A stretch of 64,000 bases of DNA from Thermoplasmatota archaeon (GTDB taxonomy: Archaea; Thermoplasmatota; Thermoplasmata; Thermoplasmatales; Thermoplasmataceae), in assembly GCA_023379825.1 (NCBI GenBank), contig JAMCPQ010000005.1:1-64000 (forward strand), in the 5' to 3' direction. The notes below the pieces were generated by a model. It did no database searches, had not been told where the DNA came from, and saw only the letters and a list, made by a program, of their open reading frames with translations. Positions 40,022-52,085 of the stretch are shown here, piece by piece (within the stretch, counting starts at the first letter, position 1; the number at the start of each line of letters is the position of its first letter). The position numbers and the translations under genes are program-made.

Positions 40022-41386
40022 TTATTTCACGTATTCCGGTATCCTTATCTCTCCTGGTTCCCAGTCCTGAAGTTTCCCAGAGTTATATTCCTGATATGCG
40101 GAAAGATCAAGAATTCCATGTCCGCAGTTATTGAATATGATGACCTTCTTCTCTCCTGTCTTTTTGCATCTCAGTGCCTCGTCCATCGCATATCTAAGGC
40201 CATGAGCTGACTCCGGGGCAGGGAAAATTCCTTCAGTTCTGGCAAAAAGTTCTGCAGCTTCAAAAATCTTATTCTGAGTATATGACACGGATCTGACAAA
40301 ACCCTTGTTTATGAGCATTGACAGACTGGGGGCCTTTCCATGATATCTCAGCCCTCCTGCATGAATGGGAGGATTGGCAAAATTATGCCCCACTGTATAC
40401 ATTTTGACCAGAGGTGTCAGTTCCGAGGTGTCAGCGAAATCATAGGTGAACTGTCCTCTGGTTGTGGAGGGAACAGCTGCAGATTCGACTGCAACAAATT
40501 CTGTTTCCCCCTTTTTCCTGAGGCTTCTGGAAAGTATAGGATAAATGAATCCGGAATAGTTTGAACCTCCACCAATTGCACCGGTCATGAGATCCGGCTC
40601 GATATCAATCATTTCAAGCTGTTTTTCAAGCTCCAGACCAATTATTGTCTGATGTGCCAGAGCGTAATTGAAGGAAGAAGCCAGCAGGTACCTTGCATTA
40701 TCATTTGAGAGAACGTCCTCCACTGCCTCGCTAATTGCAATGCCAAGAGAACCTGGGTGTTCAGGGTCACTTTCCAGGTATTTACTGCCGATCTTAGTGT
40801 TTCTGCTCGGAGACTCCAGGACCTCGGATCCATAGGTTTCCATCATGATCTTTCTGCCAGGCTTCTGTCTAGAGCTCACTCTGACCATATAAATTCTGGA
40901 CTTCATTCCAAACAGGGAACATGACATTGCCAATGCGGAGCCCCATTGACCCGCGCCTGTTTCGGACACAGCAAGTTCTATTCCCTGTTTCATGGCATAA
41001 TAGGTCTGCGGCAATGCCGTATTTGGTTTCATGCTGCCAACAGGGGAGACATGTTCACCTTTGAAAAAGATCATTGCCGGTGTTTTCAGATACTCCTCAA
41101 ACCTCCTGGCCCTGATGAGTGGGGTGGGTCTGGGAAGCCTTCTGTATGCATCCAGAACTTCTTCTGGAATATCGAAATATCTGTCCTCAGAGAACTGCTG
41201 CTTTACAATTTCCTTTGGAAAGAGCCTTTCCATGTCGCTTTTCTTAACGGGCTCCATGGTCTTCGGATCTAGCATGGGTGCAAGTTTCTCCGGAAGATCA
41301 GGAACTATATTGTACCATCTCCTGGGAATGTCCTCAGGATCAAGGTTTGCACCATAATTCAGGTCAGAATATCCCTTTGCTGTCAT
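40022..41386 (-). CDS. trpB: Tryptophan synthase beta chain, TrpB2-type
   Basis: RPTPLIRARRFEEYL, SETGAGQWGSALA, GAIGGGSNYSGF, EGIFPAPESAHGLR; ~454 aa TrpB2 length. Confidence 0.93.
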   Translation of the reverse strand: MTAKGYSDLNYGANLDPEDIPRRWYNIVPDLPEKLAPMLDPKTMEPVKKSDMERLFPKEIVKQQFSEDRYFDIPEEVLDAYRRLPRPTPLIRARRFEEYLKTPAMIFFKGEHVSPVGSMKPNTALPQTYYAMKQGIELAVSETGAGQWGSALAMSCSLFGMKSRIYMVRVSSRQKPGRKIMMETYGSEVLESPSRNTKIGSKYLESDPEHPGSLGIAISEAVEDVLSNDNARYLLASSFNYALAHQTIIGLELEKQLEMIDIEPDLMTGAIGGGSNYSGFIYPILSRSLRKKGETEFVAVESAAVPSTTRGQFTYDFADTSELTPLVKMYTVGHNFANPPIHAGGLRYHGKAPSLSMLINKGFVRSVSYTQNKIFEAAELFARTEGIFPAPESAHGLRYAMDEALRCKKTGEKKVIIFNNCGHGILDLSAYQEYNSGKLQDWEPGEIRIPEYVK

Positions 41387-41464
41387 TAAATCAACACCAG
41401 TGTAATTATATTATCATTAATGTACTTTTCCCAATGAAAAACAATTTAAAAATGAAATGAAAAG

Positions 41465-42829
41465 TCAGGGTTCAAGCCCGAATTCCCTGATTTTCCGCTC
41501 CTTCTCCCTGTTCAGGGTTTCCCTGTCCACCAGAGACCTGTCAACCCTGTATTCCTTCTGGGGAGCCCAGACAAGGAATATGGCAATGAAAATTACAGAT
41601 ATTATGATCCATCCCTGGCTAATTGAGAAAAGCCCCAGAATGAGCGGGAAAATGAATGCCCCCCCTCCTGTACCGAAACCTTCAAAGTAGGATGAAGCTG
41701 CTCCAACCAGCTGCACACCGTATCTGTCTCCAAGAAGCGCAAATACAGGACCAGCTATCAGGAATGGTATTCCAGTGCTTATGGTTATGGCGTAAATATA
41801 GACTATGGAAATCGGATGAATGAATGTTGACAGAGCTACAAGAGAGAAGGATACTGCTGCTCCACCCAATCCTATCTTCATGAATATCACCCTCTTTCTG
41901 AGCCTGTCACTTAAAGGTCCGAATATCAGGATAAGTATTCCCTGAACCACACCCCAGACTGTTCCGAGGATTTCAATCTGCCCTCCGTTAAGGCCCTGAA
42001 GCTTTGGAAGAACCTGCTGAAGATAGAATCCAGATATTATATTTGCACCGCCGATCACCACAAATCCGGCAAGAATTGCCAGAGCCATCCATCTGTACCT
42101 GAAGAGAGACTTCGCAACCTCAGATACCTTCATGTTTTTGGCAGGCGGAACATCTCCCCAGTCTATCAATGGAAGGCCAACCATGGGGCCGTAGGGCTTT
42201 GCCATAAAGAATGTGAGGACACCAGCTATTATTCCAAGTATTCCCACGATCAGTGCCCACATCGCCCAGCCATGTGTTATGGAAATGTCTATGCCGGCCA
42301 GCAGGTCCAGTGATATTGCCCAGCTGTATACTGCTATGAACACTCCAAGGTACCTGGACCTTTTTTCAATAGGGAACCATAGCTGCACTGTCTTGACTAT
42401 GCCTGACCATGCAGCCCCGTTGAACACCCCCTCAAGTACCCTGAGAGCAATCATTTCCGGAAAACTTGTAACATACTGGAAAAGGAAAGTGGTTATCCCC
42501 GCTATTATGAGGCCAATGGTCACAACTCTGTTTGGCCTGAATCGATCATTGAGGTGGCCCCACATGAAGTTAGTGACAATGAAAGCTGCCCCAAACGATG
42601 ATATCAGGAGTCCGACATCGAAGGTTGAAAGCGAAAACTGTTTCTGAATGAAGCTGTCAACAGATGGCACCCAGTACCAGATTAGCGCGTATGTGAAGGA
42701 GGCAATGATACTCCACGTTACAATAATCTTCTGCTGTCTGCTCAGTATCTTTCTCTCATTCTGATTAAGATCGGCAAAAGCTTTCGTCTCGTACCTCTGT
42801 GTGCCCTGCTTCATAGTATCATAATCCAT
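41465..42829 (-). CDS. Major facilitator superfamily transporter
   Basis: 12-TM pattern; GHLNDRFRPNRVV and GPLSDRLRKRVIF MFS loop motifs. Confidence 0.88.
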   Translation of the reverse strand: MDYDTMKQGTQRYETKAFADLNQNERKILSRQQKIIVTWSIIASFTYALIWYWVPSVDSFIQKQFSLSTFDVGLLISSFGAAFIVTNFMWGHLNDRFRPNRVVTIGLIIAGITTFLFQYVTSFPEMIALRVLEGVFNGAAWSGIVKTVQLWFPIEKRSRYLGVFIAVYSWAISLDLLAGIDISITHGWAMWALIVGILGIIAGVLTFFMAKPYGPMVGLPLIDWGDVPPAKNMKVSEVAKSLFRYRWMALAILAGFVVIGGANIISGFYLQQVLPKLQGLNGGQIEILGTVWGVVQGILILIFGPLSDRLRKRVIFMKIGLGGAAVSFSLVALSTFIHPISIVYIYAITISTGIPFLIAGPVFALLGDRYGVQLVGAASSYFEGFGTGGGAFIFPLILGLFSISQGWIIISVIFIAIFLVWAPQKEYRVDRSLVDRETLNREKERKIREFGLEP

Positions 42830-42923
42830 TGAGACTATACCTCCGGCAATCTATGTCAGCTTTGGATTCCCTGAAATATTCTCTTGCACCGTACTGGCTG
42901 TCTAATTCCCATCTCCAAACATT

Positions 42924-42985
42924 ATTATTCGACAATAATGTCATTATTCCTCCAATGGTGAGATATATCTAACATATAAATGTTA
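42924..42985. promoter_or_regulatory. Cluster of dyad-symmetric sequences between MFS gene and cyclophilin gene
   Basis: ATTATT-CGAC-AATAAT, GACA-ATAA-TGTC, AATAATG-T-CATTATT, AGATATATCT, TAACAT-ATAA-ATGTTA all within 62 bp. Confidence 0.4.
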
Positions 42986-43070
42986 ACCTTCAACTCAGGT
43001 GACCATTCAATCAAATATGTTTTAAAATAGGAATATTTAGGTAATCCTGCACAATGAACTAAAGAAAATC

Positions 43071-43529
43071 ATGACTGAAGTAACTCTTGAAACTACAGAG
43101 GGAAAGATAACAATAGAGCTCTTTGAGAAAGAAATGCCGGTAACAGCAGGCAATTTTAGAAAACTTGTTGAGAAAGGATTCTACAATAATGTGATTTTTC
43201 ACCGTGTAATTCCGGATTTCATGATTCAGGGCGGGGATCCCACGGGCACAGGTATGGGTGGACCAGGGTACACAATAAAAGATGAATTCACTAAGAATAA
43301 CAGAAATGACCGCGGAACCATTTCCATGGCAAATGCTGGTCCAAACACAGGTGGAAGCCAGTTTTTTATAAATGTTGTTAATAACAATTTCCTTGACAGG
43401 AAGCATCCTGTTTTTGGAAAGGTAAAGGAAGGAATGGAGGTGGCAGACAGAATAAGCAAAACCAAGAGAGACAGGAATGACAGGCCCCTAAAGGAGGTAA
43501 GAATCCTGAAGGCCTACATTTCCAGTTAA
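43071..43529 (+). CDS. Cyclophilin-type peptidyl-prolyl isomerase
   Basis: [61 protein letters not shown]. Confidence 0.97.
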   Translation: MTEVTLETTEGKITIELFEKEMPVTAGNFRKLVEKGFYNNVIFHRVIPDFMIQGGDPTGTGMGGPGYTIKDEFTKNNRNDRGTISMANAGPNTGGSQFFINVVNNNFLDRKHPVFGKVKEGMEVADRISKTKRDRNDRPLKEVRILKAYISS

Positions 43530-43532
43530 GCC

Positions 43533-44525
43533 TTACATTTCCCTCCTCAACTTTCTCTCTCTTGAGCTAAGATGTGCATCGGACACAATGGTTATGACTG
43601 CCCTTCCAGTAAGCTGAATGCTTCCTATTATGAACAGTATTACGCCATCAATCTCATTCATACGTGGAAGGAATTCTATGCTGCCAACAAGGAATTCAAG
43701 ACCAAGGGTAAAGTCGTTTCCTATACCAAGCCAGTGATAGAAAGACCTGAGTGTTCTGCTCCTTTTCTGAGATGATTTCTTGATTGTCAGGGATTCTGAG
43801 ATATTTTTATCCAGGAGCATTTCGCTTCTTCTGGCAAGCATCTTAAGGAAAAGACCTGAATTCATCACTTCCTCCAGACCTTCAATATCTTCGTCCTTCC
43901 AGTTTTTCTGTACCTCCTGAAGTATAGAGAAAGAATCCGTTCCGTAGAATCCTTCATTCAGTATTTCAACCAGATCTACAAACCACCTTCTGCTTAGATA
44001 CTTCTCCATTTCCCTACCATCAAGGTCGATCCTGCTCACATTTTCTCTGCTGAACTGGTTAAACTCTTCGCTCTCAAGGAAAGGGTCAGATGAGCATAAA
44101 GCAATAAGAGGGGACTCCTGTATCATTTTCCCGATCCTTGTATTCCTGAGAACAAGTATACCGATTATGGCCTTTGAGAAACCGTAATTCAAACTCAATG
44201 AGAGCGTGATCTCCTCTGCAAGTTTATCGGACTGAAGAATTTCTATGATCCTTGAGAATAGCAACTTCCTTCCATTTTCATCAGGAAGAACAGAGAATAT
44301 GCCATAAACCTGAAATCTATCAAGGTCCCCGTTGCTCACTGTTATTCCATAACCTTTAATGATGGATTTTACCTGTTCTTTCCTGAAACCGGTAACTTCT
44401 TCTATGAATTTATAGACCGCAGACCATCTGAATCCTATTATTGACTGGCTGTTCACAAGCAGCCTTAAAATATACAGTACATTGTTTTCCTGTTCCTTTG
44501 TGTTTCCCAGACCATCAGATCCCAT
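43533..44525 (-). CDS. Uncharacterised protein with YrhK-like C-terminal membrane region
   Basis: 330 aa; C-terminal LGIGNDFTLGLEFLVGSIEFLPRMNEIDGVILFIIGSIQLTGRAVITIV two-helix pattern. Confidence 0.5.
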   Translation of the reverse strand: MGSDGLGNTKEQENNVLYILRLLVNSQSIIGFRWSAVYKFIEEVTGFRKEQVKSIIKGYGITVSNGDLDRFQVYGIFSVLPDENGRKLLFSRIIEILQSDKLAEEITLSLSLNYGFSKAIIGILVLRNTRIGKMIQESPLIALCSSDPFLESEEFNQFSRENVSRIDLDGREMEKYLSRRWFVDLVEILNEGFYGTDSFSILQEVQKNWKDEDIEGLEEVMNSGLFLKMLARRSEMLLDKNISESLTIKKSSQKRSRTLRSFYHWLGIGNDFTLGLEFLVGSIEFLPRMNEIDGVILFIIGSIQLTGRAVITIVSDAHLSSRERKLRREM

Positions 44526-44749
44526 TATGAATTATCACACAAAGAATACGGAATTATGTTTTATTATTCTTTTCCCGAATCAGGCCAATCCGGAACCTAA
44601 AGGTGTATCTGGCCATTAGTTAAAATTTGAGTAATAAGGACTTCCTCATTATTTTATGAAATAGTTTGCATGAAGTAGATATTTATTTAGAACTACCTAG
44701 GCCTCTGGACTTAACTAATCTGCTTATTTTAGAGTAAGTATTATATAGA

Positions 44750-46174
44750 ATGGCATTCTATAGCACGCTAATGAGTAGCATTGAACTCAAACAGGGAGTA
44801 CTGAACAGAGGTGAAACACTCTTTCAGGGAATTGCAGCTTCTGCACCGGCAGGTGCTGCAGTTGCGACAATGACCGGAGCTGCTGGATATGCCCTTGGAG
44901 CTTTACCACTGTCCGCGCTGATAGCTTTCTTCGTTGTAGTGCTTAACGCTTACATCATAAAGAGAATATCTTCCAGGATGGCTGGTGCCGGCGGTTATTA
45001 TGACTACACTAAGGTGGCATTTGGACCGGTTGTCGGGGCATTCACTGGATGGATGTACATTCTTTATCAGATTTTTGCAATGGCTTTCATTGCCCTGAGC
45101 ATATCGGTATTTGTCCCGGCATTGCTATCCGAGGTATTTGGAATAAACATACCATCCTATACATGGCTCCCCCTTCTGGCGGGTACAATGCTATTTGGAT
45201 ATTTTGTCTCAGTTGTGGGAATAAAACAGTCTCTGAAGTATGCCATGGTTATGGGAACCATGGAAATACTGGTTGTCATAGCAATAGGCCTTGCAATAGT
45301 ACTTGAGCATCCTGCCATAAACACGGTACAGGTGTTCACGCCGAAATTCGCATCAGGTGGAATTAGTGGAGTGATGCTCGGTGTTCTTTTCATGTACACT
45401 TCATTCTCCGGATTCGGGACCATGACTCCACTGGGGGAGGAGGCCAAGAATGGGAAGAAGATGGTTGGCAATACAATAGTCATTTCCGCACTCATACTGG
45501 GAGTATTCTTCGTATTTGCAGCCTATGCTTTCACTGTTGGATGGGGTCCACTGAATATGTCCACGTACGCAACAAACCTTGTCCCTGGTATAATACTGAC
45601 GAAGAGTGACCTAGGACTTATAGGGGCCATAATAATAACTGTGTTCTATATAAACAGCATACTGACCGATATAGCAGTGTTCTTCAACAGCTCCTCTAGA
45701 GTTTCTATGGCACTGGCCAGAAACAATATCCTTCCAAGTGCAATGTCGCGTATACACCACAAACACCAGACACCTCATGTTTCTGCCGCTGTTATGGGGA
45801 TCGGGGCTTTCCTGATTGCTGCTGTAGGAACGGTCGCACTTGGAGGTGGAGGTTTCAACATATTCCTTGTGACGGGAATAGTTTCAACATTACCTGCACT
45901 GCTTGTACACGCAATAGCAAACGCTGCTCTTCCTGCCCTCAACAAGCGGGAAACAAGGAAATGGGGTGCTCTGAACCTACTGCTCCCAATTGTAGCAATA
46001 GTTATACTGGGGTTCGTTTTCTACGGGACATTCATATCAATAAGCTCGACTGTGATCATAGGTTCAGTGATTTTCCTGGTCTGGGTTGTGGTCGGTATAG
46101 TTTTGTCTTTTGCAAGGAAGAAGAGTTACGTCCTGGACAAGAAGTACGAAGGGCTTGTGGGAGGGCAGGAATAA
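44750..46174 (+). CDS. APC-family amino acid permease
   Basis: 12-TM pattern; MTGAAGYALGALPLSALIAFFVVVLNAYIIKRISSRMAGAGGYYDYTKVAFGP, FTGWMYILYQ. Confidence 0.88.
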   Translation: MAFYSTLMSSIELKQGVLNRGETLFQGIAASAPAGAAVATMTGAAGYALGALPLSALIAFFVVVLNAYIIKRISSRMAGAGGYYDYTKVAFGPVVGAFTGWMYILYQIFAMAFIALSISVFVPALLSEVFGINIPSYTWLPLLAGTMLFGYFVSVVGIKQSLKYAMVMGTMEILVVIAIGLAIVLEHPAINTVQVFTPKFASGGISGVMLGVLFMYTSFSGFGTMTPLGEEAKNGKKMVGNTIVISALILGVFFVFAAYAFTVGWGPLNMSTYATNLVPGIILTKSDLGLIGAIIITVFYINSILTDIAVFFNSSSRVSMALARNNILPSAMSRIHHKHQTPHVSAAVMGIGAFLIAAVGTVALGGGGFNIFLVTGIVSTLPALLVHAIANAALPALNKRETRKWGALNLLLPIVAIVILGFVFYGTFISISSTVIIGSVIFLVWVVVGIVLSFARKKSYVLDKKYEGLVGGQE

Positions 46175-46216
46175 ACCCACAAACAATATTTAAATTCCAC
46201 AGGTATGGGCTAATGA

Positions 46217-48048
<1,832 letters not shown>

Positions 48049-48233
48049 TTATTCTCCTGTCACAGAATTATAATCCCCTAATAATCTTAATTGAAAATGT
48101 GAATGTTATTGTGTTAAATCATTAACTGTTTACGCTTCAATTTTTAAAATGAAATCCATTTTCTATACAAACAATGTAATGCAATATTCGTGGAGGAATT
48201 AACTTCAAAACAAGAAAACATTTTAAGCTGAAA

Positions 48234-49709
48234 ATGGTATGGAAAACAGATAACATGAAAACAGAACAATACAGTCTCCGCTCATTCATAGAGAAGATAG
48301 ATTCAAGGGGGCTCCTGCGAAAGGTATCCGGGGCTGACTGGAACCTGGAGATTGGAGCACTTACCGATGCCAACGCAAAGATGAAAAAGTACACTCTCCT
48401 GTTTGATGACATTACAGGTTATCCGTCAGGAATGAGGGTGCTCACCGGTTCTCTGCTTGATGCCAACAGAGTTGCAGAAGCCCTTGGAATGTCAGGAAAT
48501 TTTGACGATATGGCCCTCACGTCTGAAATACGAAAAAGGTTGAGCCAGACTTCCTCCAGGCAGTCATCATTTGATCCGGAGTTTGTTTCTGATTCCCCAT
48601 TATTCGAGACCACTATGAAGGGTGATGAAGTAGATGTTACAAAAATACCTGTCCCAAAGTGGTTCAGCGAGGATGGTGGAAGATATATCGGAACAATGGA
48701 TGCAGTGATCACAAGGGATCCCGACAACGGTTGGGTAAATGTGGGTACTTACAGAATAATGGTGAAGGACAGAAATCACCTTGCTATTCTTATGGAAGCT
48801 TCAAGACATGGAAGAAACCATGTTGAGAGGTGGTTAAGGAAGGAGGGGAGAGTCCCAATTGCGGCATCATTCGGACACAATCCTGGCCTGAACCTGTTTT
48901 CCGCAAATGAGGTACCGGAAGGTGTATCCGAATACAACTATCTTGGTGCTGTCAGGGGAGAACCGGTAAAGGTTGTGAGAGGGCCAGTCACCGGTCTTCC
49001 TATCCCTGCCGATTCAGAGATAGCAATTGAGGGTTACATAGATTCAGAGATGACAGACGAAGGCCCACTTGGCGAGTTTATGGGCTACTATGCCGGAGGA
49101 AAGATGAGGAATCCGGTACTGCACATAGAGGCTCTGTATATGAGAAAGGACCCCATACTCCTGGGTACCTGTGCAGGGAAACCCCCATACGACTATTCAT
49201 ACTTCAGGTGCCCAATCAGGGCCTCTCTAATATGGAACACACTTGAAAGTGCCGGTATTTCAGGAGTAAAAGGGGTATGGTGCCATGAGGAAGGTTATTC
49301 CAGAGCGTTCACCGTAGTTTCAATCAGGCAGATGTTCGGAGGACATGCTGTGATGGCAGGACATGTTGCATCGCAGTGCAGGCCTGGGGCTGTTTCTGGA
49401 AGATACACTGTGGTGGTCGATGAGGATATCGATCCTTCCAATATTCATGATGTTATATGGGCTATGTGTAGCAGGAACGACCCTGCCACGGGCATCGACA
49501 TAATCAGAAGCACAATGGGAACCCCGCTTGATCCGATCTCCGTCCATACTGAGGGAAAGGATATTCTTGAATACACAAGTTCAAGGGCCATCATAATGGC
49601 AGTAAAGCCCATGGAGAAGATCATTAAAGGCACCTTCCCTGAGGTGGTAAGGGCAGATAGGGAGACTGATTCAAAGGTAAGGGTAAAGTTTCAGGAGATC
49701 CTGAAATGA
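48234..49709 (+). CDS. UbiD-family decarboxylase (paralog 1, canonical-looking triad)
   Basis: NVGTYRIMV, EGPLGEFMGYY, VDEDIDPSNIHDVIWAM. Confidence 0.92.
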   Translation: MVWKTDNMKTEQYSLRSFIEKIDSRGLLRKVSGADWNLEIGALTDANAKMKKYTLLFDDITGYPSGMRVLTGSLLDANRVAEALGMSGNFDDMALTSEIRKRLSQTSSRQSSFDPEFVSDSPLFETTMKGDEVDVTKIPVPKWFSEDGGRYIGTMDAVITRDPDNGWVNVGTYRIMVKDRNHLAILMEASRHGRNHVERWLRKEGRVPIAASFGHNPGLNLFSANEVPEGVSEYNYLGAVRGEPVKVVRGPVTGLPIPADSEIAIEGYIDSEMTDEGPLGEFMGYYAGGKMRNPVLHIEALYMRKDPILLGTCAGKPPYDYSYFRCPIRASLIWNTLESAGISGVKGVWCHEEGYSRAFTVVSIRQMFGGHAVMAGHVASQCRPGAVSGRYTVVVDEDIDPSNIHDVIWAMCSRNDPATGIDIIRSTMGTPLDPISVHTEGKDILEYTSSRAIIMAVKPMEKIIKGTFPEVVRADRETDSKVRVKFQEILK

Positions 49710-49849
49710 TCTCAATTTAAACTTACGAAGGAGAATTTGATATATTTTCAGAATGAAAATAATCTCATTTATAATTTTATATAACTATTTCTAACCATGA
49801 AGATTACATTTTCAGGTTAATGTTTATTTGCTGCTTAGGATAAGGATGT

Positions 49850-51451
49850 ATGGTGTTTCATGATCTGAGGGATTACCTCAAAGAGCTGGATAAGAAAGGA
49901 TTGCTTAGAACTGTCGATCGGCCTACGAAGATAGAAACTGAGCTGATGCCTCTTGTCAGAGTGCAGTTCAGGGGAATGCCGGAATCACAGAGAACAGGCT
50001 TTCTCTTCACAAATGTCCATAATTCAAAGGGAAGGAAATTCGATGCAAGAGTTTGCACCGCTGTTCTTTCAAGTTCCATGGATATTTATGCAACTGGGAT
50101 GGAGTGCAAACCTGATGAGGTTCCTGATCGCTTCACATTCGGAATAAGTCATCCCATTGAACCAAAGCTGGTAGGCAGCGGAAAATGCCAGGAGGTTGTA
50201 ATAAGCGGTGAGGATTTGGAGAAGCATGGCCTTATGGATATCCCATTTCCAGTCGAGATTCCCGGTTACAGCTGCCAGGTAAGAACCACAACTGCATTCG
50301 TTACAAAAGATCCGGAAACAGGCGTGCAGAATGCAGGTACCTATTCTGGGCAGGTATTCGGACCAAGGAAGATTCTGTGGGAAATACACAGAGGAAGCCA
50401 CGGGTTCACCCATCTCAAGAAAGCTGCAGAAAGGGGTAAGACCATGGATGCAGCGATTGTTATTGGCGGTCCCCCCTACGTTCAGTATACGGCAGCAGCC
50501 AAGGTTCCTTACGGAATGGATGAGTTCGCTGTGGCAGGAGGGATAGCCGGTGAGCCCATAGAAGTTGTACGATGCAAAACAGTCGATCTGGTAGTGCCGG
50601 CAACAGCGGAATACATAATTGAAGGCAGGGTCTCTGTAGAGGACTTCGAACAGCAGACCCCATTCGGGGAATACACAGGTTATGTTGCAGCAGATGTGGA
50701 AAGTCAGTGGTGCCCTGTGATGGAAGTGACAGCTGTGACTCACAGGAAGGACAGTCCAATATTTCAGACAATCATTAGCCAGATGCCTCCAAGTGAAAGC
50801 AGCAAACTCAGGCAGGTTGCATATGGAAGTGCTTTCACAAAGTTTCTGAAAGATGACTGCGGCCTTCCTGGAATAAGGAAAGTGGCTTTTCATGAATCAA
50901 GCGGAAGCTGGCAGTACTGTGTCATACAGCTGAAGAAAACCGGCCCTACGGATGCAATGAGAGCTCTTGTCTGTGCATCAGGATATGCCTCAGACATTGG
51001 AAAGGTGATAATTGCAGTGGATGAGGACATAGATCCCTTTGACCCTGATTCTGTCAACTGGGCTTTGAGTTTCAGGATGCAGCCTCACAGGGACATTCAG
51101 ATAATTAGGGGAAAGTCTGCCCATCTTGATCCGTCGGCGGCGAATCCTGGTGAGGAAACTGGGCCAAAGGGCTATCTCGAGAGCTCTGCGCTTCTCCTTG
51201 ATGCAACGAGAAAGACAGACTATCCACCAACTTCACTTCCGAAGCGCGAGTACATGGAGAATGCACTCAAGATATGGAAGGAACTTGGATTTCCTGAGCC
51301 TGTAATGAAGAACCCGTGGTACGGATATGATCTGGAAAAATGGACAAGCGAGTATGACAGGTACTCAAAGATGGTACTCCATGGAGATCATTTTCAGATA
51401 GGTAAGGAGCTGGAAAAGAAAAGGATAAAAATGAATATACTGGAGAAGTAA
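49850..51451 (+). CDS. UbiD-family decarboxylase (paralog 2, non-canonical triad)
   Basis: NAGTYSGQVFGPRKILWE, QQTPFGEYTGY, VDEDIDPFDPDSVNWAL, C-terminal TSLPKREYMENALKIWKELGFPEP. Confidence 0.9.
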   Translation: MVFHDLRDYLKELDKKGLLRTVDRPTKIETELMPLVRVQFRGMPESQRTGFLFTNVHNSKGRKFDARVCTAVLSSSMDIYATGMECKPDEVPDRFTFGISHPIEPKLVGSGKCQEVVISGEDLEKHGLMDIPFPVEIPGYSCQVRTTTAFVTKDPETGVQNAGTYSGQVFGPRKILWEIHRGSHGFTHLKKAAERGKTMDAAIVIGGPPYVQYTAAAKVPYGMDEFAVAGGIAGEPIEVVRCKTVDLVVPATAEYIIEGRVSVEDFEQQTPFGEYTGYVAADVESQWCPVMEVTAVTHRKDSPIFQTIISQMPPSESSKLRQVAYGSAFTKFLKDDCGLPGIRKVAFHESSGSWQYCVIQLKKTGPTDAMRALVCASGYASDIGKVIIAVDEDIDPFDPDSVNWALSFRMQPHRDIQIIRGKSAHLDPSAANPGEETGPKGYLESSALLLDATRKTDYPPTSLPKREYMENALKIWKELGFPEPVMKNPWYGYDLEKWTSEYDRYSKMVLHGDHFQIGKELEKKRIKMNILEK

Positions 51452-51452
51452 T

Positions 51453-52082
51453 TCAGTACTTCTCCATATATTCAATGACCCGGCTCATTGGCGAAACTTC
51501 CCCAAAATTTTCATGAAAGTTCTTCAGGAAAGGAACGTGCATATCAATATACGGTGTACTGACACACTCCTCAACAATCACGGTCTCGTAGTCATTCATG
51601 AACAGTTGCCTGGCAGTAGAGTCCACACAGAGATTTGTCTGCGTTCCAGTAACGAAAACACGTTCCACACCAAGCGTTCTAAGAATCACAGGCAGATCCG
51701 TTCCCAGCATGGCGTCATATCTGTGTTTCACAACCACCGGTTCACCGGGAAGAGGTTTCAGGCCATCAACAATTTCTGTCCCATATGATCCGGAAGCACA
51801 AATCCCGGGAGCATTGGATTTCCCTCTATTTCTTGATTTCCATACGGAAGAGTCGGTAAACTTTTCATGCACAGTTCGGGTATACACGACAGGTATCCCT
51901 TTTTTCCTGGCTTTTCCAATCAAAATGCCTATTCTGTCAACCGTTGCCTTTACAGGTGACAGGTCAATGCCACTTCGCGCCAGATAACCATCGTCTGATA
52001 CGAAGTCAACCTGCATGTCGATCACAAGAAGCGCGCTTCCTGCTTTTTTCCATGAATTTTTTGCAGTGAACATCCGGATCAC
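51453..52082 (-). CDS. Isochorismatase-fold cysteine hydrolase
   Basis: LLVIDMQVDF (Asp), VKHRYDAMLGTDL (Lys), VTGTQTNLCVDSTARQ (Cys). Confidence 0.9.
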   Translation of the reverse strand: MIRMFTAKNSWKKAGSALLVIDMQVDFVSDDGYLARSGIDLSPVKATVDRIGILIGKARKKGIPVVYTRTVHEKFTDSSVWKSRNRGKSNAPGICASGSYGTEIVDGLKPLPGEPVVVKHRYDAMLGTDLPVILRTLGVERVFVTGTQTNLCVDSTARQLFMNDYETVIVEECVSTPYIDMHVPFLKNFHENFGEVSPMSRVIEYMEKY

Positions 52083-52085
52083 GAC

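Noticed and set aside
40022-41386. TrpB2 gene as part of a tryptophan operon or linked to the kynurenine-like module
   Set aside because: No other trp genes nearby; stand-alone trpB2 is common in archaea.
48146-48162. AAAATG-AAATC-CATTTT inverted repeat upstream of UbiD paralog 1
   Set aside because: Only 6-bp AT-rich arms in AT-rich spacer; likely chance.
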